Below are positions 40,098 to 48,140 of a stretch of DNA of 64,000 nt, piece by piece. The DNA is taken from positions 434,001-498,000 of the forward strand of contig NZ_JAWLPU010000002.1 of assembly GCF_036997485.1 (NCBI RefSeq), written 5' to 3'. The notes under the pieces were generated by a model that was not told where the DNA came from, made no database searches, and saw only the letters and a list, made by a program, of their open reading frames with translations. Each line of letters begins with the position of its first letter. Position 1 is the first letter of the stretch. Source of the DNA: Brachyspira pilosicoli (GTDB lineage: Bacteria > Spirochaetota > Brachyspiria > Brachyspirales > Brachyspiraceae). The position numbers were made by a program, and so were the translations under genes.

Positions 40098-40125
40098 ATT
40101 ATACAATCAATATATTTTTTTTCAA
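40098..40125 (-). promoter_or_regulatory. groEL promoter
   Basis: On the minus strand TTGAAA (40125-40120), 16 bp, TATAAT (40103-40098), 60 bp before ATG 40037. The remaining gap to 40329 is AT-rich with no clear feature. Confidence 0.6.
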
Positions 40126-40329
40126 GTATTAATCAGCAAATATTATATAGTTATTCTATTACAAATTACGTACAACTATAGTATAATGATTCTATATTGA
40201 TACAACATCATAACAAAAAAAATATTATAAAAAATAATTAAAGAAATAATTATTCTTTATCGTTTATATTTTAAATGCAAAATAATGTTCAAATAACAAT
40301 ATTAAACAAAAAGAACTTTATGATTAATA

Positions 40330-40989
40330 CTATAAAATAACATACTGATACAAAAACCAATAATGAGAAAATGACCCCATTAATACAAATATGTGAAACA
40401 TGTCATGTGTAAATTGTTTAGTCTTATCCTGATACTTTTTTCCTATTGCATACAAAAAAGCCCCTATGGTGTAAAATATTCCTCCCCATATTAGCCAGCT
40501 TAAATGCATTATATTAAATTCTTTTAAAAGCGGTTTGAAAGCAAAAGCAATAATCCAACCCATGGATATATATAAAACTATTGTAAGTATTGGACTTTTA
40601 TATATTAAAATAGTATTTGATATTACACCAATTAATGCGCATACCCATATCACAGATAATATAAGCATTCCTATATTTTTTGGAAGAGAAAATATGCATA
40701 GTGGTGTGTATGTAGCTGCTATAAAAATATATATTCCTATATGGTCAAATTTGCGAAATAGTTTCTTTACCTTACCATCTGGAAAAAAATGATAAATAGA
40801 ACTAAAAGTGTATAATAATATAATACCAACACCATAAACTATTACAGGCATTATATAATTTTTATTTACTTTTATAAGCATAAGAACAAATCCAGCTATT
40901 GAGAGTAAAGCTCCTATACTATGCGAAATTGCTGAATATAATTCCCCTATTTTTTGAGTATTTGTAATATATTTTGAATTAATTGTCAT
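40330..40989 (-). CDS. Hemolysin-III family membrane protein
   Basis: A 219-aa protein of the YqfA/hemolysin III group, related to adiponectin receptors (PAQR). It has seven hydrophobic helices; motifs GELYSAISHSIGALLS, SSIYHFF, KFDHIGIYIFIAATYTPL and FTHDMFHIFVL carry the conserved Ser, His and Asp that form a membrane metal site. Despite the name, lysis is not shown for most members. AGGAGG lies 4 nt before the ATG. Confidence 0.9.
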   Translation of the reverse strand: MTINSKYITNTQKIGELYSAISHSIGALLSIAGFVLMLIKVNKNYIMPVIVYGVGIILLYTFSSIYHFFPDGKVKKLFRKFDHIGIYIFIAATYTPLCIFSLPKNIGMLILSVIWVCALIGVISNTILIYKSPILTIVLYISMGWIIAFAFKPLLKEFNIMHLSWLIWGGIFYTIGAFLYAIGKKYQDKTKQFTHDMFHIFVLMGSFSHYWFLYQYVIL

Positions 40990-41079
40990 GATTCCTCCTA
41001 ATTGTTGTAATATAATATTAACTTAATTAGAAGTGTCTAACAATAAAAGAAAATTACTATTTTTTATAGCATATTATAA

Positions 41080-41703
41080 CTATTTTTCTAATTTTCCTAA
41101 TAAAAAAATATTATTCCAATCTATATCATTTTCAGTCGGCATTGGATATTCATTCCAATTAGCGATATTATAAGGCTCCCAATATAAATCTTTTCCATAA
41201 CCGTTTTCTTTCAGCCATTTATTTAATTTTTCGTTATATGATTTATTATAATTATTTGCTATATATAAATTTCCTTCCTCTATAACAAAACCCTTAAATC
41301 TGTAAACATCATTATTTTTAAAATTTCCTTTATAATTAAAATCAACTGTTTTGTATAATGGATCATATACTTTTTTATTATCTAATAAATTATACAAATT
41401 AAAACTTGGAAGTGAGGTTAATATAAAGTTTTGTCTTTTTGTTTTTGTATAATATATTGCCTTATTATTATCTGACATTTTTAAAAAAACATATTCTATA
41501 GGTGAAGAGTAGCCATATATAATAACATCAATATTAGATTTTTTATCGAATCTATATATATTTTGAAAATTATCCATTACTACTTTATTCTTTGAATTTT
41601 CAATCCATATTTTTGCTTCTTCCGTATTTGTATCTTTTTTAGGAAGAGTTGTACATGAGGATATTACAAAGATTGATAATAATAACATATAATATATTTT
41701 CAT
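41080..41703 (-). CDS. Hypothetical lipoprotein
   Basis: A 207-aa protein with lipobox VISSC (Cys17) and the next residues TTLPKKD. The mature part has no family that I recognise; it has several Trp and Tyr near the C-terminus (DLYWEPYNIANWNEYPM). AAAGG is too close to the ATG to be a good ribosome site. It is a stand-alone gene. Confidence 0.65.
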   Translation of the reverse strand: MKIYYMLLLSIFVISSCTTLPKKDTNTEEAKIWIENSKNKVVMDNFQNIYRFDKKSNIDVIIYGYSSPIEYVFLKMSDNNKAIYYTKTKRQNFILTSLPSFNLYNLLDNKKVYDPLYKTVDFNYKGNFKNNDVYRFKGFVIEEGNLYIANNYNKSYNEKLNKWLKENGYGKDLYWEPYNIANWNEYPMPTENDIDWNNIFLLGKLEK

Positions 41704-41793
41704 AGCCTTTTAATCTATAATATTATATATATATATTAGAATTATACAATATTAGAATTATATAAATAAAAGCAATGCAAAATTTTATTTTTA

Positions 41794-41802
41794 TGCTATA
41801 AT
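41794..41802 (+). promoter_or_regulatory. Extended -10 promoter for the HAD gene
   Basis: TGCTATAAT (TG 41794-41795, TATAAT 41797-41802) is an extended -10, 23 bp before ATG 41826. No -35 box is clear. Confidence 0.45.
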
Positions 41803-41825
41803 TCAAAAAAATATAGGTACTAATT

Positions 41826-42410
41826 ATGCTAAATATAAAACTATTAATATTCGATATGGACGGCACCTTAATTGACAGTGCTTATTTAAATTATTATTCA
41901 TACAGCAATGCCTTTAGAGAATTTAATATAAATCTTGATGAAGAGTATTATTATAAAAAATGCTTTGGTTTGCATTATAAAACTTTTGTATCTAACATAT
42001 TAGATTTAGAAAAAATAACAAAAGACAAAGATATTTTAATTGAAAAGATACACACTAAAAAAGAAGAAATATATTTAAATAATCTTAATCTTTTAGAGAT
42101 TCACCCTTTTATATATGATACAATATTATCTAATCATAATAAAAAAAATCTTGCATTAGCAACGACAGCCTCACCAAATGGAGTATACGGCATATTAAAA
42201 GAGTTTAAATTGGATAATCTATTTGATTTGGTATTAACTGGCGCAGACATAATAAATAAAAAACCGCACCCAGAAATATTTTTCAAGTGTATGGATTATT
42301 TTAATGCTTCAAATAAAGAGACAATTATTTTTGAAGATAGCAAAGTAGGTTTAGAGGCAGCTTATCAAACTAAAGCTTGGGTAATAAAAGTAGAGAATTG
42401 GACTAAATAA
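41826..42410 (+). CDS. HAD-family hydrolase (phosphoglycolate/beta-PGM-like)
   Basis: A 194-aa HAD phosphatase of the beta-phosphoglucomutase/phosphoglycolate group. Motif I is FDMDGTLIDS (nucleophile and acid Asp), motif II is ATTASPNG, motif III is KKPHPEIFFK and motif IV is IFEDSKVG. A helical cap lies between I and II. The substrate cannot be fixed by sequence. It has an extended -10 promoter and TAGG before the ATG. Confidence 0.88.
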   Translation: MLNIKLLIFDMDGTLIDSAYLNYYSYSNAFREFNINLDEEYYYKKCFGLHYKTFVSNILDLEKITKDKDILIEKIHTKKEEIYLNNLNLLEIHPFIYDTILSNHNKKNLALATTASPNGVYGILKEFKLDNLFDLVLTGADIINKKPHPEIFFKCMDYFNASNKETIIFEDSKVGLEAAYQTKAWVIKVENWTK

Positions 42411-42474
42411 TTTTAATATTTCAAACTACATTTATTTTACTTAAGCAATATATTACCACAAATTAAAACAACAT

Positions 42475-42511
42475 AAATATGCTTCTATAATTTATTTATA
42501 AAAGCATATTT
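42475..42511. terminator. AT-rich hairpin between HAD and GPx genes
   Basis: AAATATGCTT (42475-42484) and AAGCATATTT (42502-42511) pair perfectly, with TATAA and TTATA extending the stem. It lies between two convergent genes and is probably a shared terminator, but it has no long T-run. Confidence 0.5.
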
Positions 42512-42569
42512 ATCATGCTATTTAGTAACTTTTTTAATACAGTGAAGTTATAGAAAAAATTATAATTTC

Positions 42570-43055
42570 TTATTCTTTTTTTAATAATTCTGACACTATC
42601 TCATCAAGTTCTTCAGGTTTTACCCTAGGGTCATAACGTCCTACTATATTGCCTTGTCTATCTATTAAAAATTTACCAAAATTCCATCTTATTTTATCAA
42701 CACCTTCTTCGGTTGGTTTTTCAGTTCTTAAATAAGTAAATAAAGGGTCAGCATTTTTGCTATTAACTTTTACTTTGTCAAATAGCTTAAAAGTAATGCC
42801 GTATTTTTCTTTTCTAAACTCAGCAATCTCTTCAATAGGCTCTTTTGCTTGTCCGCCGAATTGATTGCAAGGAAAGTCTAATATTTCAAAACCATCCTTT
42901 TTATATTTTTTGTATAAATCCTGCAACGCAGAATATTGTTTAGTAAACCCTCATTTAGTGGCACTATTAATTATAAGCAGAACTTTTCCTTCATATTTTT
43001 TTAATTTCACATCTTTGCCTTCAGCATCTTTTACTGTATAGTCATATATACTCAT
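42570..43055 (-). CDS. Glutathione peroxidase, probable selenoprotein
   Basis: Thiol/glutathione peroxidase of 161 aa if the in-frame TGA (42953-42951, codon 35) is read as selenocysteine. It lies exactly at the catalytic Cys/Sec site: [17 protein letters not shown]. The remaining active-site residues are in place: Gln in FPCNQFGGQ, Trp and Asn in [17 protein letters not shown] lies 8 nt before ATG 43055. A hairpin right after the UGA fits a bacterial SECIS. Without readthrough, only a start at 42926 or an inactive fragment remains. The enzyme pairs with tpx just upstream. Confidence 0.85.
42919..42933 (-). promoter_or_regulatory. Candidate bacterial SECIS hairpin
   Basis: On the minus strand, TTCTGC (42933-42928) and GCAGGA (42924-42919) form a six-pair stem (one G-U) with a GTT loop. 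The loop G is 24 nt after the UGA, inside the spacing known for E. coli-type SECIS elements, which need a G early in the apical loop. Confidence 0.6.
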
Positions 43056-43073
43056 CTATTAAACTCCTTATTT

Positions 43074-43108
43074 AAAAAAAGCATACCTTTAAAAATAAAG
43101 ATATGCTT
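43074..43108 (-). terminator. Rho-independent terminator of tpx
   Basis: On the minus strand AAGCATATCTTT (43108-43097) pairs with AAAGGTATGCTT (43090-43079) and is followed by a run of T. It separates tpx from the GPx gene. Confidence 0.85.
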
Positions 43109-43130
43109 AATTTCTAAAATATTTTTTTAA

Positions 43131-43628
43131 TTATAAAAGCTCTTTAGCTGCTTTTATTGCTGCTTCATAATCAGGTTCATGAGTAATTTCTGGAACATAT
43201 TGTACATATTTTACGACATTGTTTTTATCAAGTACAAATACAGCACGAGTAAGAAGTTTTAATTCTTTTATTAAAGTACCAAATTTCTTACCAAAATCCC
43301 TTTCAGCATAATCTGATAATACTATATGTGAATTAGCATTAGCAGCAGCACACCATCTTGCCTGAGCAAAAGGTAAATCAAGAGATACTGTTACAACTGT
43401 TACACCTTTTAAAGAAGAAGCTTCTTTATTAAATCTTTTAGTTTGTACATCACATACAGGAGTATCCAAAGATGGTACAGAAGAAATAATTTTTACTGTA
43501 TCGCCAGCATCTTTTAAAGACCATGGACTTAAATCTGTTTTAACTCCAGTAAAATCAGGAGCTTTAGCACCTTCTACCAATGAAACACCTTCTAAATGTA
43601 CTTCTCCGCCTTGAAATGTTATTTTCAT
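43131..43628 (-). CDS. tpx: Thiol peroxidase (Tpx)
   Basis: Atypical 2-Cys peroxiredoxin that reduces peroxides with thioredoxin. The peroxidatic Cys lies in SLDTPVCDVQTKRF and the resolving Cys in QARWCAAANA, both as in the family. It has 165 aa, normal. I chose ATG 43628 (MKITFQG) rather than 43643, because AAGGAG lies inside the longer form and 6 nt before this ATG. Confidence 0.96.
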   Translation of the reverse strand: MKITFQGGEVHLEGVSLVEGAKAPDFTGVKTDLSPWSLKDAGDTVKIISSVPSLDTPVCDVQTKRFNKEASSLKGVTVVTVSLDLPFAQARWCAAANANSHIVLSDYAERDFGKKFGTLIKELKLLTRAVFVLDKNNVVKYVQYVPEITHEPDYEAAIKAAKELL

Positions 43629-43733
43629 GTTTATCTCCTTCATATTAAAATCTAAAATTATTTACTTTATTAAAAAAATATACAGCTTTAAACAAATAAA
43701 GTCAATAGATAGAAGCATATTTTTTAGAACAAT

Positions 43734-45257
43734 CTAACATTTGTTAATATTTGACAATGCTTCTTTAGCAACTTCTCTGTCATCAAAATGAATAGTTTTA
43801 TCTGGAAATATTTGATAGGTTTCATGACCTTTGCCCGCTATTATTACTATATCATTTTCTTTTGCTTCTCTAATAGCATCAAATATAGCTTCTTTTCTGT
43901 CTATTATCTTTTTATAATTAGAATTAGTGAAACCCTTTTCTATATCAGACATTATTTGCTCTATGCTTTCAGTTCTTTGGTTATCTGTAGTTAATATAGA
44001 TATATCAGCATATTTCTCTGCAATAGAAGCCATTATAGGGCGTTTTTTTCTGTCTCTGTCTCCTCCGCAACCAAATACCACTATTACCCTATTAGGCTTT
44101 AATTTTTTAGATTCAACTAATATATTTTCTAAACTGTCTGGAGTATGAGAATAATCAACAGCAACAATAAAAGGACATTTTTCATCGCTCACTATTTCAA
44201 ACCTTCCAGAAACCTGAACCTTTCTGATTGATTTTATTACTTTTTCTATATCTAATTTATATTCATACGCATAAGCTAAAACAGATAAAGAATTAACTAC
44301 ATTAAACTCTCCTAAAAGAGATAGTTTTACTTTTGATATAAACTTTCCCTTGGCATAAAACTCATATTCACTATATTTGGAGTTTAGAGTAATAATTTTG
44401 GCATAATAATCTGCTTTTTCATTTAAGCCATAAGTAACCATTTTTAAATCTAATTTTTTTATATAATTTTTTATTTCTTTAAAATAATCTGTATTTATAT
44501 TTATAATAGCTAATTTTTTCTTTTTGGAACTTTGTTTAAGCAGAGAAAATAATTTTAATTTAGCCTTCAAATAGTTTTTCATATCAATATGATAATCCAA
44601 ATGGTCTTCTGTGAGGTTTGTAAATATTGCAGCATCATAATTAATATAATCGCATCTATCCATAGCAAGAGCCTGAGAAGAAGCTTCCATTACAATATGA
44701 GAAACATTTTTTTTATATGCTTTATCAAAAATACTTTCTAAATCTATAGATTCTGGAGTTGTAAGATTAGTTTTTATTTCTGATTTGCCTATCATGTTTT
44801 TTATAGTACCTATTAGAGCTGTTTTATTTTTAGCACTTTCTAATGCGGCTTTTAATAGATAGCTTGTAGTAGTTTTTCCGTTAGTTCCTGTTATAGCTAT
44901 AGAATGCATTTTTTTTGTAGGCTCATCATAGAGTTTAGAAGCTATATATGCTAAAGTTTCTCTTGGATTTTTGCTTCCTACAAAACAAACATTTTTATAT
45001 TTTTCTTTTAGATTGTTAATAAAACTTTTATCTGCAGCAATGTCATAAATAATAATACTTGCTTTATTTTTAATAGCACTTTCTATATATTTATGACCAT
45101 CATCTTTTAAGCCTTTAATAGCAACAAATATATAATTTTTTTTTACAAGTTTTGAATTATAAGATATGGATTTTATTTCTAATTTTAAGCTTTCTTTAGT
45201 AATTTCTTTAATATTTAAATTATCATAGCCTTTTATAAGATCTTTAAAATATTTCAT
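43734..45257 (-). CDS. murE: UDP-MurNAc-tripeptide synthetase MurE
   Basis: Adds the third amino acid to the peptidoglycan stem, in the cytoplasm. The 507-aa protein has the P-loop GTNGKTTTSYLL and the substrate motifs TNLTEDHLDYH and VDYSHTPDSLENIL. The amino-acid selecting motif, DNPR in diaminopimelate ligases, reads DNQR (TTDNQRTESIEQ), with Arg kept and Pro changed to Gln. So diaminopimelate is likely but ornithine or lysine are not excluded. It is 66 bp after the ftsL-like gene. Also noteworthy: no ftsI (PBP3) gene lies between them. Confidence 0.94.
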   Translation of the reverse strand: MKYFKDLIKGYDNLNIKEITKESLKLEIKSISYNSKLVKKNYIFVAIKGLKDDGHKYIESAIKNKASIIIYDIAADKSFINNLKEKYKNVCFVGSKNPRETLAYIASKLYDEPTKKMHSIAITGTNGKTTTSYLLKAALESAKNKTALIGTIKNMIGKSEIKTNLTTPESIDLESIFDKAYKKNVSHIVMEASSQALAMDRCDYINYDAAIFTNLTEDHLDYHIDMKNYLKAKLKLFSLLKQSSKKKKLAIININTDYFKEIKNYIKKLDLKMVTYGLNEKADYYAKIITLNSKYSEYEFYAKGKFISKVKLSLLGEFNVVNSLSVLAYAYEYKLDIEKVIKSIRKVQVSGRFEIVSDEKCPFIVAVDYSHTPDSLENILVESKKLKPNRVIVVFGCGGDRDRKKRPIMASIAEKYADISILTTDNQRTESIEQIMSDIEKGFTNSNYKKIIDRKEAIFDAIREAKENDIVIIAGKGHETYQIFPDKTIHFDDREVAKEALSNINKC

Positions 45258-45323
45258 TTTTATTTACCTAAATTATTTTTTTACTACCAATTTAAATACT
45301 AAAACTTCATAAATAGTAAAATA

Positions 45324-45659
45324 TTATTTATCAGACTCTATTTTTAAATATATTATATCGTCATCATTTCCAGCAGAACTAAAACCATTAATTATAGCTG
45401 TTTCTATAAATCTATTTGGAGAAGACAATTCTGATTCTCTTGCAGTAAGCACTTTTACTTCTTTTTCTAAAATCTCTATTTGTCTATCCAAACTATGAGC
45501 TTCTTGTAAGATTTCATTAGACTTCATATTTCTTATAAAAGTAAGACCTATAGAAATTATTACAAATATAATAACAACCAAAAATACAGCACCAAGACTA
45601 TATGTTTTTTTCTCTTTTTTTGTCTCTTTATTATTGTCAATAACTTTTTTGCTTTTCAT
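45324..45659 (-). CDS. FtsL-like division protein
   Basis: A 111-aa bitopic protein with a basic cytoplasmic head (KKEKKTYSLG), one membrane helix (residues 24-43) and a short coiled coil (SLDRQIEILEKEVKVLTARE). It has the size and shape of FtsL/DivIC and sits where ftsL stands in division clusters, between rsmH and murE. FtsL is too divergent for the sequence to be decisive. GAGG lies 4 nt before the ATG. Confidence 0.72.
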   Translation of the reverse strand: MKSKKVIDNNKETKKEKKTYSLGAVFLVVIIFVIISIGLTFIRNMKSNEILQEAHSLDRQIEILEKEVKVLTARESELSSPNRFIETAIINGFSSAGNDDDIIYLKIESDK

Positions 45660-45670
45660 AAAACCTCAAA

Positions 45671-46564
45671 TTAAATTATTAATTTTGCAACTCTAAGTTT
45701 AGCACTTCTGCTTGCTGGATTTAATTTTATTTCTTCATTTGTCGGAGTTATAACTTTAGAATTTAGTAATTTAAATATACCATCTTTATTTTTAGTTTTT
45801 TCATTGTCTTTCAAAAATCTCTTAACTATTCTATCTTCCAAAGAATGATAACTCATTATAGCAGCAACTCCGCCGTTTTTTAAAATTTTGCTGATATTTG
45901 AAATAGACTTTTCTAATATATTAAGCTCATCATTAACCTCTATCCTTATAGCCTGAAACACTAATGTTGCGGGGTGAATCTTACCAAACCTTTTTGATTT
46001 ATCTGTATGATGAAATATGATATTTTCTAATTCTTTTGAAGTTTCTATAGTTTTTTTCTTTCTTTCGTTTACTATAATGTTTGCAATCTTTGAAGCATTA
46101 TGCATTTCGCCGTATTCTCTAAAAACTCTCTCAAGCTCTTTTTCTGAATAGCCATTAATAACATCATAGGCACTTTTATTATTAATACCAAGACGCATAT
46201 CAAGTTTAACATCATCTTTAAAAGAAAATCCCCTATTAGCCTTTTTGAAATGAAACATAGAAATGCCAAGGTCATAGAGCATAAAATCAACATTGCCAAT
46301 AACATTTTCATCAAGCTCTTCTATCATCTTATCATAAGTGTTGTTATAGTAATGGAACCTTTTATAATCTTTAAGCCTATTCTTTGCAACTTCAAGTATT
46401 TTATCATCTCTTTCAAAGCTATGAACTTCAAGATTTAAATCAAGCATTGCCTTAGTATGACCGCCCTCACCTAATGTAGCGTCCACTGCAATATTAGCAT
46501 TTTCTGGTATGAAACTTAAAATTTCTTTAAGCATTACAGGTGTATGAACTATATTATTATCCAT
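45671..46564 (-). CDS. rsmH: 16S rRNA (cytosine-1402-N4) methyltransferase RsmH (MraW)
   Basis: SAM-dependent methyltransferase that acts on C1402 of 16S rRNA. The 297-aa enzyme starts VHTPVMLKEILSFI, with the SAM loop VDATLGEGGHTKAML, the catalytic-site segment DLGISMFHFK and the ending NPASRSAKLRVAKLI. It is first in the rsmH-ftsL-murE run. No mraZ precedes it. The 634-bp upstream gap holds a GC-rich repeat. Confidence 0.96.
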   Translation of the reverse strand: MDNNIVHTPVMLKEILSFIPENANIAVDATLGEGGHTKAMLDLNLEVHSFERDDKILEVAKNRLKDYKRFHYYNNTYDKMIEELDENVIGNVDFMLYDLGISMFHFKKANRGFSFKDDVKLDMRLGINNKSAYDVINGYSEKELERVFREYGEMHNASKIANIIVNERKKKTIETSKELENIIFHHTDKSKRFGKIHPATLVFQAIRIEVNDELNILEKSISNISKILKNGGVAAIMSYHSLEDRIVKRFLKDNEKTKNKDGIFKLLNSKVITPTNEEIKLNPASRSAKLRVAKLII

Positions 46565-47058
46565 AGCATAAATTATCGGTATAAGGTATTATAAAAAACA
46601 ATATAAGCAATTTAATATTTTCTCAATTTATGAGATATATTATCAACTTTTTCCCGCGTACGAGCTGTACCACCTTGCCGCACGGTAATGTTATGCTTTA
46701 ATTATAACTTCTTAGTCGTGCGGAGGAGTGCCTTTTAATGTACAATTAAATTATAAAATTTATAATAAGAATGCAGTTCTTCGCGAAGCGTATCCGAAGG
46801 ATATAAGGTTCTTTTATACCTATACCGAAGGCACTTCCTACGGTCGCACCCACAGGCACTCCCTTTGGTCGCCCTGAAGGACTCCATTTGGTCGCTGTGC
46901 GGACTTAGTAAAAGTTTTCTCCATTCTGGAACGTTTCACGAAAGTGCAAATAATAAAACAGTAATACTTATGAGAACTGTTAATTTATATTGATTATATT
47001 TTTAATTCTTGACTAAATTTAATAATACTATATAATTAAATCTATGAAGTTAATTAAG
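46565..47058. repeat. GC-rich dispersed repeat, copy R3
   Basis: Between divergent genes. It has a stem CCGCACG (46678-46684) and CGTGCGG (46717-46723) with an inner GTTAT/ATAAC pair. Near 46833-46905 three related ~20-bp units GGCACTTCCTACGGTCGC, GGCACTCCCTTTGGTCGC and GGACTCCATTTGGTCGC stand in tandem. TTTTTCCCGCG and AACGTTTCACGAAAGTGCAAA are shared with parts of other copies. No protein is supported. Confidence 0.7.
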
Positions 47059-47121
47059 TCTACAGTCTACAGTCTACAGTCTACAGTCTACAGTCTACAG
47101 TCTACAGTCTACAGTCTACAG
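47059..47121 (+). repeat. Heptanucleotide tandem repeat (TCTACAG)9
   Basis: Nine exact copies of TCTACAG in 63 bp, ending 77 bp before a glycosyltransferase gene. Copy-number change by slippage is expected for such a tract. The last copies supply a -35-like TCTACA. Confidence 0.95.
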
Positions 47122-47136
47122 TTAAATAATTATAAT
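47108..47136 (+). promoter_or_regulatory. Promoter whose -35 lies in the heptamer repeat
   Basis: TCTACA 47108-47113 (four of six matches to TTGACA), 17 bp, perfect TATAAT 47131-47136. It is 62 bp before ATG 47199. Confidence 0.45.
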
Positions 47137-47198
47137 AACTGCTTTTTTACATCATACAAAAAAAATTTATCATTAATTAATAAAAGGTATGTATTATT

Positions 47199-48104
47199 AT
47201 GAATATAGTTATAATACATACTGGATTTGTTAAATATCTTATTTACACATTGAGAAAAATAAAAGAGACAAATAAAAATGCAAATATATTTTTAATATCG
47301 GATAAAGAATGCAAAGAATATTTTAAATATTCATCATTTGTGGATATAAAAAAAGTTATAAAAGAAGAATCTATTGAGTTTAAAAATAAGTATATACATC
47401 TTGGTAAAAGCAATCCAAATTACGAAATGTTTTGTATGCAAAGATGGATTATATTAAAAGACTTTATGAAAGAATATAATATAAGGGAATGTTTTCATAT
47501 TGATAGTGATATATTGTTATTTTCTGATTTAAATGAAGCATTAAATCCATTTAATAAGTATAACATATCTTTAGCACATAATTTGGGGCTGAGTATGTAT
47601 ATTAAAGATGTAAAAGTATTGGAAGAATTTTCTAAATATTTATTATTTAAATATACTAATGAAAAAGAAATCAATAAATTAAAAGATATGTATTATAATA
47701 CGAATAGAGTCAATAATGGAGTTGCAGGAAGTATATCTGATATGGATTTATCTAGAGATTTTTTTTCAAATTTTAATTTACCTGTAGGAAATTTATCTGA
47801 AATAGAAAATGATTCTGTATTTGATTCAGCAATTGTTTATGGAGGAGCAGAATTTGAAATGCTTAAAAAAGGCAGATATCAAATGAAGAAAATATTTTTT
47901 GAAAATAAAATACCATTTTGTAATTATAGTAAAGACAAAATAAACAAAAAAATAAGATTTCATTCATTGCATTTTCTTGTATGGGCTAAATTATATATAA
48001 AAAAACTTTCAGAAAATAGAGATTTGGATTTTAATCCATATTATATAAATTTATACAGAGAGTTTATAGTTTTTAAAAATAAAATAAAAAAGTTATTCAA
48101 TTAA
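47199..48104 (+). CDS. Glycosyltransferase, GT-A type, DxD motif
   Basis: A 301-aa protein with a nucleotide-sugar transferase look: an N-terminal Rossmann-like strand (MNIVIIHTGFVKYLIYTLRK) and the metal-binding CFHIDSDILLFSD around residue 102, as in GT-A enzymes. The rest is AT-rich and not closely assignable. It probably decorates surface lipo-oligosaccharide or capsule. AAAGG lies 10 nt before the ATG. The tandem repeat in front suggests variable expression. Confidence 0.72.
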   Translation: MNIVIIHTGFVKYLIYTLRKIKETNKNANIFLISDKECKEYFKYSSFVDIKKVIKEESIEFKNKYIHLGKSNPNYEMFCMQRWIILKDFMKEYNIRECFHIDSDILLFSDLNEALNPFNKYNISLAHNLGLSMYIKDVKVLEEFSKYLLFKYTNEKEINKLKDMYYNTNRVNNGVAGSISDMDLSRDFFSNFNLPVGNLSEIENDSVFDSAIVYGGAEFEMLKKGRYQMKKIFFENKIPFCNYSKDKINKKIRFHSLHFLVWAKLYIKKLSENRDLDFNPYYINLYREFIVFKNKIKKLFN

Positions 48105-48140
48105 TTTACTAAACATAAGAAATATAGTATAATAATTTAT
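48105..48140 (+). promoter_or_regulatory. uvrB promoter with -10 box 7 nt before ATG
   Basis: TTTACT 48105-48110, 17 bp, TATAAT 48128-48133, then 7 nt to ATG 48141 with no Shine-Dalgarno. This is the same geometry as for gajA. Confidence 0.5.

Noticed and set aside
42570-42926. GPx as a short protein or pseudogene from an internal start
   Set aside because: The upstream frame has a good ribosome site and conserved residues on both sides of the single TGA, which sits exactly at the catalytic codon. Selenocysteine explains this better than a random stop.
47059-47121. CRISPR array
   Set aside because: The unit is 7 bp with no spacers; it is a simple tandem repeat.
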